This document shows positions 58,901 through 64,000 of a stretch of DNA of 64,000 nucleotides, in pieces. Numbering within the stretch: position 1 is the stretch's first letter; each line of letters opens with the position of its first letter. A program made the position numbers and the translations under genes. The notes beneath the pieces are model-generated. The model did no database searches, had not been told where the DNA came from, and saw only the letters and a program-made list of their open reading frames with translations. The stretch is from contig OZ024896.1 in the NCBI GenBank assembly GCA_964017195.1, forward strand, positions 27,007,430 to 27,071,429, written 5' to 3'. The stretch is from Siderastrea radians (lineage: Eukaryota; Cnidaria; Anthozoa; Scleractinia; Rhizangiidae).

Positions 58901-59496
58901 TAGCTGATTCTTTGTTACTTTGAAGGCATTGGCGACCTGCTCAGTTAGTTGGAAAAATTCCTTGTTTGTTTGCTCCATTTTAACGGATTTTTTATATCTA
59001 TTTTGATGATTTTAAGCCTCAACATATCCAACTGTGGAGGCTCTAGCCCAGTCTCTCAAGGAAGGCGAGGTTGACTATGCAGTTGTTGATATGTACCTTC
59101 CTTTACTGCGAAAAGACGTGTTCAATGGCTCATGGTTTGAAGCTGCAGCGTTACTGTCAGGGGACATGTACCATGGAATTGTTCTACAAGGAGATGCCTT
59201 AAACCTCGCCTCAGCACTTGAAGAGATGATAGCAATTGATAATTTGCAGACGAAATTTCTAGAAGACAACCAGGAGAAAGAGGTTTCTTTCAGACTTGTT
59301 GCTTTCTTTGATTTTAGAAAATTTCACCATTACAGAGTTTTCTACACAATGAACCAAGTATTCCAGGCAATGTCGCCATACATCGCGAATTGAGTGCCTC
59401 TTTCGTACAATTCTTGTTGATTATTTTATTGCATTAAAATTGTCTAAAAACGTTATGCGATGCAATTAATAATCTAAGATATCTCTTATCATATGG

Positions 59497-59536
<40 letters not shown>

Positions 59537-59608
59537 CACTATTATTATTACTATCATTATCATTATCATTATCATCATTTAAACCTCGTCATTTCATTAT
59601 TACTATTA

Positions 59609-59654
<46 letters not shown>

Positions 59655-60708
59655 TTTTTAACAGGAACAAAGCCAAGTTCAGTCCAAGGAGTCTCTGTTC
59701 TTTGATCCCACCAGTCCTTACTTCAAGCGTATTTTATATGCAAGCCTGAGTGTCTTGTGTCTATTCTTTGTCTGTGGTTTGCTGTATCAAGTAATCTACG
59801 TGAAACAAAGAAAAAGTAAAGAATGTTAGTACGGTTAATGGCTACCAAAACTAAATAACAGTTCGTTTACTTGAACTACTAACAAATTTTCATTCTTTAT
59901 ATTATGAGAGTCTAAGTAATGCTAACAAGTGGTCCCTTTAACTCGTTGTTTTAAAACAATGAAAATGCAATAAGAAATGAGTTTGCAACATTTTTCAATT
60001 TTGCTGTAAACAGTACTGACACACTCTAAGATTTTCATCTTTCATCTTTGATAATTATGCGCATGCAGTGTCTTCCAGATTCCAATTTTAAACTTTGATT
60101 TTATTTTCTTATTATTATTCCTGTTTTGAACTGTTCTAAATAAACAGATTTCCCCACACCAGTTTTGAGAAACTTACCTTCTTTTTAAATCTTGTCATTT
60201 TCATTTGATGTATGTGTTTTCAAGCAGCTTTGATTTGCTTTTTGTTCTTCGTTATATTGTTTGTGTTCATTTGTCTATCTATAACGTCATAATATCATTG
60301 TCTGGTAAATTCCACTTATCAGCGTTTTGCCTGTCCTGTCTCCTCCAAAAGCCTTTCACTTTTTTTCCCAGCTGCGATGTTACTTAAGACCCATTATATT
60401 ACTAGTATATTTGCCAAAAAAATCTATAGCTATATTTTTACCATCTAGTTAATTTATTCTTCTCCATTATAATAGGTGTACATGAGGCAGAACTTGAGAA
60501 GAGCCGTAAAGAGCTAAAAAGCTTGATTGATCAATTCTACCATTCCTTTCGCCATATGTACGAGGAGATACAAAGAAAACACAAGCAAGAGATCTTGGAG
60601 CTGGCCCGAAGGAAGAAAGAAGATAACCCAAGAGGCAACAACACCAGTAAAGGAAGCTTAAACTTTCCCATGAAAACATTTAGTTCAACCAATCAGCTTC
60701 TTCATTAA
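44361..60708 (+). CDS. Gene B: signal peptide-4xFN3 receptor fused to iGluR-like K+-filter channel (span of joined exons)
   Basis: Twelve plus-strand exons: 44361-44442, 48796-49086, 51707-52024, 52421-52720, 53338-53637, 55203-55603, 55897-55991, 56303-56468, 58447-58516, 59017-59282, 59665-59815 and 60476-60708. They total 2673 nt, giving about 890 residues plus stop with no frame break. Approximate layout: signal peptide 1-27, FN3 repeats 28-430, Cys-rich S1-like segment 431-540, M1 541-564, pore loop with TTVGYGD 565-598, M3 610-636, S2 lobe 652-763, M4 782-808, cytoplasmic coiled-coil-like tail 814-890. Every channel exon has the same phase as its partner in gene A, so this is a genomic duplication and not a retrocopy. 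Gene B lacks the PA14, TSP1, lectin and F5/8C exons of gene A. The link from the signal-peptide exon to the first FN3 exon is the least certain join, because a 3-kb foldback lies between them. Confidence 0.85.
45508..45600 (+). repeat. Degenerate GGGATAGGAT/GATGAGAT repeat
   Basis: About 90 bp of purine-rich GGATA/GATGA words (GGGATAGGATAGGATAAG) just outside the left end of the 3-kb foldback. Confidence 0.7.
46415..46812. mobile_element. Nested MITE with 9-bp target duplication (Mutator-like)
   Basis: The ends TAGGCTCAGTCTCCAGCCGT and ACGGCTGGAGACTGAGCCTA are inverted, with about 65 bp of arm. ACTAAAACA lies directly on both sides (46406-46414, 46813-46821), a 9-bp duplication as made by Mutator-like transposases. 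The insertion lies inside the foldback at 45626-48669 and is therefore younger than it. Confidence 0.85.
48228..48560 (+). repeat. Tandem array in foldback right arm
   Basis: More than ten imperfect units near 24 bp, GTGAGCGAATTTATTTTGTTT type. The mirrored array is at about 45765-46010 on the other arm. It generates repetitive false peptides (YFVCSER). Confidence 0.85.
48796..49086 (+). CDS. Gene B exon: FN3 domain 1
   Basis: A phase 1-1 exon of 97 residues: EPPSYIAFNTSSSS, IVVTWNPIQPP, LNITGYKVSYREH, TNYCIELASFTNYS, and SQCLFTTTDEE. It shows the FN3 fold with the family Cys pair and several sequons. A TTAA-flanked foldback element begins 15 nt after its donor. Confidence 0.9.
49101..50414. 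mobile_element. 1.3-kb TTAA-flanked foldback element
   Basis: The ends GGTGTTTCGATACAGTTTTT and AAAAACTGTATCGAAACACC are flanked on both sides by TTAA (49097-49100, 50415-50418), the target of piggyBac-type transposases. The outer arms of about 350 bp are diverged inverted copies. A second inverted repeat lies inside (about 49468-49590 against 49640-49748, GTTACAAATTCACA and TGTGAATTTGTAAC). No transposase. It starts 15 nt after the gene B FN3-1 exon. Confidence 0.8.
50419..51706 (+). other. Gene B intron remainder (FN3-1 to FN3-2)
   Basis: Nothing recognised; short frames only, and an A homopolymer near 51331-51344. Confidence 0.5.
51707..52024 (+). CDS. Gene B exon: FN3 domain 2
   Basis: A phase 1-1 exon of 106 residues: PTAPPQNFSAFNTSSTS, IRVTWDPLPLEH, RGIVLGYRIFYQK, ANYCVWALAFNRIGVG, and KVCISTNEDG. 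The Cys pair is present. The C-C' loop is long and basic (HKHRLARS), comparable to that of gene A FN3-5. Confidence 0.92.
52421..52720 (+). CDS. Gene B exon: FN3 domain 3
   Basis: A phase 1-1 exon of 100 residues: [58 protein letters not shown], and SDCFFVTTDKG. Very close in wording to gene A FN3-6 and FN3-3. The Cys pair is present. Confidence 0.92.
52903..52964 (+). repeat. (GAT)n microsatellite
   Basis: About 20 near-perfect GAT units, with an imperfect GAC/GAT-rich lead from about 52815. It accounts for the poly-Ser, poly-His and poly-Ile frames seen on the minus strand. Confidence 0.95.
53338..53637 (+). CDS. Gene B exon: FN3 domain 4 (membrane-proximal)
   Basis: A phase 1-1 exon of 100 residues: TGTPQPVVERFYSPTA, IKVTWGLLPDSQ, VTGYKLHLKEI, FTTYQIRMASYSTKGVG. 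No Cys pair, and FYSP in place of YNTSS, exactly as in gene A FN3-7. It sits directly before the Cys-rich S1-like segment. Confidence 0.9.
53638..55202 (+). other. Gene B intron (FN3-4 to S1)
   Basis: It holds a two-unit tandem repeat (54821-54961). A short plus-strand frame at 54079-54276 has no splice context or recognisable content. Confidence 0.5.
54821..54961 (+). repeat. Tandem duplication, 71-bp unit
   Basis: CCTAGTCTCTCCCCAGCCCC and the following TTGGTTTTCTCATCCGCTTT-type sequence occur twice, 71 bp apart, with a few substitutions. Confidence 0.85.
55203..55603 (+). CDS. Gene B exon: Cys-rich S1-like segment and M1
   Basis: The exon has 401 nt, phase 1 to phase 0. Landmarks: ETCHC near the start, KTCGFCKEHG, FPVSLTNLRARSLSKFVAV, LEVPGVAVLKRR, and the M1 helix TWPVIIMTVLLMYAVGVIIW. 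The four cysteines (CxC and CxxC), a conserved Arg before S.SK, and the VPG..V.KR element are shared with gene A. The S1 portion is only about 110 residues, far shorter than the usual iGluR S1. Confidence 0.85.
55897..55991 (+). CDS. Gene B exon: pore helix and first half of selectivity filter
   Basis: The exon has 95 nt, phase 0 to phase 2. It encodes ELPRNFFKGAYEGFWWAF, then ITMTTVG, with the donor GG|GTAGGT splitting the Gly codon. It has the same length and split codon as gene A 9975-10069. Confidence 0.92.
56303..56468 (+). CDS. Gene B exon: filter end (YGD) and inner helix M3
   Basis: The exon has 166 nt, phase 2 to phase 0. [18 protein letters not shown] leads into the helix LLGSLVWFSFLMGTISSVLT, then VTVMQTT and polar residues. 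Joined to the previous exon it restores the complete TTVGYGD filter. The donor AAG|GTTTGT is weak but is supported by the paralog. Confidence 0.92.
57507..58339. mobile_element. TA-flanked MITE (Tc1/mariner-like)
   Basis: The ends CAGCGGTTTTCTCTAACACG and its inverse (CGTGTCAGAGAAAACCGCTG) have arms of about 100 bp that include ATTGACATCCA/TGGATGTCAAT words. TA lies on each side (57505-57506, 58340-58341). About 830 bp with no transposase frame. It lies in the gene B intron just before the 70-nt S2 exon. Confidence 0.75.
58447..58516 (+). CDS. Gene B exon: start of S2 lobe (70-nt mini-exon)
   Basis: The exon has 70 nt, phase 0 to phase 1, acceptor TTTCACAG, donor A|GTACGA. It encodes AAAINNSAVAKLSMGTLS then SKLKL. 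It matches gene A 8856-8925 in length, phase and the A-x-x-N-S pattern, and is required to bridge M3 and the main S2 exon in frame. Confidence 0.75.
59017..59282 (+). CDS. Gene B exon: S2 ligand-binding lobe
   Basis: The exon has 266 nt, phase 1 to phase 0. Landmarks: VEALAQSLKEGEVDYAVVD, MYLPLLRKDVFNGSWFE, MYHGIVLQGDALNLASALEE. These are the same S2 landmarks as gene A, including the Asp of VVDMYLP and the NGSWFE sequon. The acceptor (GATTTTAAG) has little pyrimidine tract but is fixed by the paralog. Confidence 0.86.
59500..59534 (+). repeat. (ATC)n microsatellite
   Basis: About eleven ATC units in the intron before the M4 exon of gene B. Confidence 0.95.
59606..59653 (+). repeat. (ATT)n microsatellite next to splice acceptor
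   Basis: About sixteen ATT/GTT units, ending 11 nt before the AG of the gene B M4 exon (59663-59664). It takes the place of an ordinary polypyrimidine tract. Confidence 0.95.
59665..59815 (+). CDS. Gene B exon: transmembrane helix M4
   Basis: The exon has 151 nt, phase 0 to phase 1. EQSQVQSKESLFFDPTSPYF precedes the helix ILYASLSVLCLFFVCGLLYQ, then VIYVKQRK. The donor A|GTAAAG joins the last exon in frame. The acceptor follows an (ATT)n microsatellite by about a dozen bases. Confidence 0.86.
60476..60708 (+). CDS. Gene B last coding exon: cytoplasmic helical tail
   Basis: Seventy-seven codons plus a TAA stop. The first part is charged and helical (EAELEKSRKELKSLIDQF, then SFRHMYEEIQRKHKQEILEL), coiled-coil-like, followed by a basic and Ser/Thr/Asn-rich end (SLNFPMKTFSSTNQLLH). 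It aligns in position and in the F..SFR core with gene A's tail. No clear AATAAA was seen within 600 nt; an ATTAAA lies at 61335-61340. Confidence 0.82.
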
Positions 60709-63700
60709 CACACACACACATGCGCACACACACAACCTGTGCTCTAAGTGATTTCTGGTGAGGTAACGGTGTTCCACCAACAGCAATTAGTACATTTTCT
60801 TCATGAGTCTATTCAGAGCTCGAAAATGGGATTAACTTGACTCTTCTATAAATTGACTCTTCTATAAATATTAACTATTCGCTTATACCAACATGCATGT
60901 TTAGTCCTTGGAAAGAAAACATTGTTAATCTTGTTGCTGTATATGTAATGTTAAGAAAACTAGAACCCATCCAACACAGTTAGACAGCATGTCATTGTTT
61001 CTAAATTCATGAAGGACAACGTAGTGTAAATTGTAAAACTTGCAAATACAACATATTGCATAACAACAGGAAAGGTACCGGGAAGTGAAGAAGCAGGGTA
61101 ATTGAGCTCTCTGCTGAGATGACATAAATCAGGGCACTTCTATTTTCTTCCTAGAAGAAAGAAAAGGTAGCCTTTAGTGGGCAGGTTACGGCAATAGCAC
61201 ATGAAACAGCACCGCAAGCTCTTTGTCTCACACGGAGCTTCAAATGTGTTTTATGTAACTTCTGTTTGTAACAGTCTTTATTGCTTTATATCTGCAACAA
61301 TGACTGTTATTTATTTCTTGTGCAAATAATAATTATTAAACGTTTGCGCGTGATAAAGGTGAGGTGATAAAAAAACCAAAGAGGCGATAGCGTGACCGAG
61401 TGGATTATAATCAACTCATATCCAACAAGCGGGAGTGCAATTATTGTTTTCAGCTTCAGTAATCTTTCTTGAATTTTGTTGGCATAGTTTTCGACAAATC
61501 TTTGACATCCCAATAAAAGCAAAGCCGCGGTTCTTGACAACACATTAAATTTCCTTATAAGGTAAAAAGCAGGGTTATTCGCTGATAACCTGTGTGCAGT
61601 TAACCAATCAAAAGGCTGGATATTCAATAACCGAGATTGAGAATTTAATGATAGTAAATAACAGGTGCTTTTACTACTATTGTAAATAAAACATACTTGA
61701 ATTGTAAATTGGGATTGTATATAGGACCCCGCCAAAACTCTGTTCTACTGTCAATTACTATTATTATTAATTTTTTTTGTTTAATCTCGCCTTGTTCTTA
61801 GTTTAACAAATTAGGTCCGGGTATCGAGGTACTATCGACATGTTAAATATTCTCTACGCAGCCGTTTTAGTGTCGTCACGCAACGCTCCTCCCCTCAAAT
61901 GGCTCCTTCCAGTGATGTAAACAGCCTCACCAATTAAACGTTTAATTTCTTGTCGTCGCAATACCCTTCCCGGATAAACCTGTAAAAAAATTAAAATTAT
62001 AGCAATACCTCCTGTATATGCATACTTTTATGCAGGAATCCATGTAAAGACACAAGGCAAGATTCATGATTTAAACTAAAATGTTGACTTGTTTTAAAAC
62101 AAGTCAAATTTTTCGAAATGAGTTTCGTTCTAAGAATTCGAAAATTCCTTCGCCACACAAGCTATCGACACCATCGCGGAATTCTTTCAAGTGATTTAAT
62201 GCAGACTTTTGTCACATGGCTTAAGATGGTGAAAAGGCACGTGACAAAGAGCGTTTACAATTTACTCAAAAAATCCAAAAATTTTAGTTGGAATGTAAAT
62301 GGTGAGGCTATTTTGGTTTGCCCGACCGAGAAATTTCCAAAATAAACGGAACGTCGTGAGAAGTAGTCCAAAATTCTCAGCTGGAATATCCGAAAAGAAA
62401 ATTGTGTTCTATTTGCGTTTTTCTACCAGTTCAAGGCCCTGCGCCAATGGTTAAACTAGTTCCATACTCTCTCTGTAAATTAGAGTAAATTACCCAAACG
62501 GTACACGGCAATTTTGAACGGAATTTCTCACTCGGGAGTTTTGCTTACCATTTTCACAAACCCTAAACCAACCGCCCGTTTCCCTTTGCAAATGGTAAAC
62601 AACCAAAATGTCCTGGTAGATCGTTGGGAGCTTGAATCCGCTGTCTTGGTTTAGAGAGGGGGCCAGGGGGGCTAGCAATGTATTTCAGTGGCTTCTTTAA
62701 TTCTCCTCCCGAGGGTGTAATCTAACATTGCAATGATTACAGAGAAAGAACTATATACTGTGTGCCAAGTGGCCTTGATGTGTTTCACCCGCTGCAGTTA
62801 TCTACGTTTTGGTTATGTTGTCGTTCTCCTTAAGACTAGTCGCAAAAGGTCTTGCCGACTCTACAAAATAATACTTTTCACAGTCCGTCCACTGTATCTT
62901 CCATACTGACCTCGCGTTTCTTTTCCTTAGCCGTGGAAAGAGTTACGTTTTTTTAAGAAAGAAAGGATCAAGAAACAATATCTTAACGAAAAAGTCAAAG
63001 TATATGACACACTTCAGCACTCCTAGGCAATGATAAGGAGATTTAGGTCTGTGTTGGAATATCGCAAATTGCTGCACATTCAAATTCATATACACATGTT
63101 TAAGGAAACAACAAGACTCAGACCACCGTTAACCGATTAAACGTCCGAGGCGCCAAACCACTTGCTCACGTGTCTCCCCCACGCCTCCTGTATTGGAGGG
63201 CTGTTCACATTTCTACCAAATTTGACGGTATTCTTGGCCTAGAGCTTTCAATCTAGTCATGCGCAAAACAGAATTGTCGGATTTCAAATCGTGAGGGACC
63301 TTTTCCTAGCCGGATAAACACAAGATCAAATTAGGCATTCAGTTGAAAGTGTTCTCGCTTTTTTTTCCTGTCAAAATTTGACCATACGATTAACGTTAGA
63401 GTATATGTACGGCAAATCAACGGATTTAATTAGCATACTAATGACGCAAGAGCGACCCGCAAAGCGGGTCGTAACCCTAGGGAGCCCTGATTTGCATAAT
63501 AGCCCTAACCCTAAGCCGTCATCTTGTGCGCTAACCCTAAGCCGCCATCTTGTTTTTGGGGAGTTTTCTTCTCCGAAGCCGCCATATTGGATCGGGAAGG
63601 TTTGTAAGCGGCCATGTTGTTTTTAAGTCCGTCATGTTGTTTGAACTTGCTTAGCGTGTTTGGTTTTGCTTACAAAGTCTCTCTTACTTAAAAAAGAAAA
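60709..63700. other. Region 3' of gene B
   Basis: It begins with a short CA-rich tract (60709-60737). It probably includes the gene B 3' UTR; an ATTAAA is at 61335-61340. The rest is AT-rich with no recognisable gene. From about 63.4 kb onward the words CCGCCAT(C/T)TTG and GCGGCCATGTTG recur, part of the SINE-rich end. Confidence 0.45.
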
Positions 63701-63707
63701 AAGAACA

Positions 63708-63781
63708 TGCGTCACCTGGGGTTCGAACCTGGTGACTTTAGAATTAGAAGTCTGATACTTAGCCGATTGCGCCATCCCGGG
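63708..63781 (-). repeat. tRNA-derived SINE head (tRNA-Arg-like)
   Basis: The minus strand reads GGGATGGCGCAATCGGCTAA, with box A TGGCGCAATCGG, then the loop ACTTCTAAT (TCT anticodon position), then box B GGTTCGAACC. The anticodon and T stems pair poorly, so it is a tRNA-derived SINE or pseudogene and not a functional tRNA. A poly-A-rich stretch lies next to it. Confidence 0.65.
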
Positions 63782-63975
63782 AATGGCTGAATAGGGTAGG
63801 TGAATGGGTTCTATTTGGTTCTAAGGTCCGCCATTTTGGATTGGAAGCGAAGCTTCGAGGGGAAGGTTTCTTCTCCGAAGCGGCCATGTTGTTTTTCAAC
63901 CCTACTTATGATCTTACGAAGCGAAGCTTCTAACCCTAAGTCTCTTTCTACTTAAAAAGAAAAAAGAAAAAAAGA

Positions 63976-64000
63976 ATGCGTCAACCGGGATTCGAACCTG
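63976..64000 (-). repeat. Second tRNA-derived SINE copy, cut by window end
   Basis: ATGCGTCAACCGGGATTCGA and the following ACCTG repeat the T-arm end of the copy at 63708-63781, in the same orientation and with the same purine-rich flank. Only the first 25 bases are in the window. Confidence 0.55.

Noticed and set aside
63708..63781. Functional tRNA-Arg (TCT) gene
   Set aside because: A and B boxes are good but the anticodon and T stems have several mismatches and no clean acceptor stem; a SINE/pseudogene is more likely.
1..64000. CRISPR arrays, operons or bacterial ribosome binding sites
   Set aside because: No regularly spaced direct repeats with unique spacers; gene structure is clearly eukaryotic.

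Overview
This is a window of invertebrate nuclear DNA, most likely from an anthozoan cnidarian (a stony coral or close relative). That assignment is an inference: it rests on AT-rich sequence, many short exons with GT-AG borders, adhesion domains each carried on one phase-1 exon, and a dense load of MITEs, LINE and Penelope-like debris. It is not prokaryotic: there are no operons, ribosome binding sites or CRISPR arrays.

Main content: two paralogous genes lie head to head. Gene A runs on the minus strand from about 39.3 kb down to 5161. Its recognised exons encode PA14, TSP1, C-type lectin, F5/8C (discoidin) and seven FN3 domains, then an ion channel module and a basic cytoplasmic tail, about 1,700 codons in all. 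The signal-peptide exon was not found. Gene B runs on the plus strand from 44361 to 60708. It encodes a signal peptide, four FN3 domains, the same channel module and a tail. Its 12 exons sum to 2673 nt, a continuous frame of about 890 residues. The channel module is carried by seven exons whose phases are identical in the two genes (1-0, 0-2, 2-0, 0-1, 1-0, 0-1, 1-stop) and whose lengths are nearly identical. It reads as an ionotropic-glutamate-receptor layout (S1-like segment, M1, pore loop, M3, S2 lobe, M4), but its pore loop has the potassium-channel filter TTVGYGD. The predicted product is therefore a cell-surface adhesion receptor fused to an iGluR/GluR0-like, probably K+-selective, channel. 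I know of no described family with this architecture; this is the candidate undescribed system.

Layout: 1-2.9 kb, no gene; 2.94-4.06 kb, decayed LINE reverse transcriptase; 5.16-11.03 kb, gene A tail and channel; 11.5-22.4 kb, seven FN3 exons with a head-to-head pair of Penelope-like fragments in an intron (14.6-16.6 kb); 24.9-25.8 kb, F5/8C; 27.05-31.66 kb, an L1/Tx1-type LINE with poly(A) and a 15-bp target duplication in an intron; 35.9-39.3 kb, lectin, TSP1 and PA14; 39.3-44.36 kb, the divergent intergenic region, with two plus-strand terminal exons of unknown genes, each followed by AATAAA; 44.36-60.7 kb, gene B, whose introns hold a 3-kb foldback with a nested MITE, a 1.3-kb TTAA-flanked foldback and a TA-flanked MITE; 60.7-64 kb, intergenic with tRNA-derived SINE copies.

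Exon borders were set by eye from GT-AG sites, reading phase and comparison of the two paralogs. Reading-frame closure across all joined exons supports them. No alignment or database search was run.
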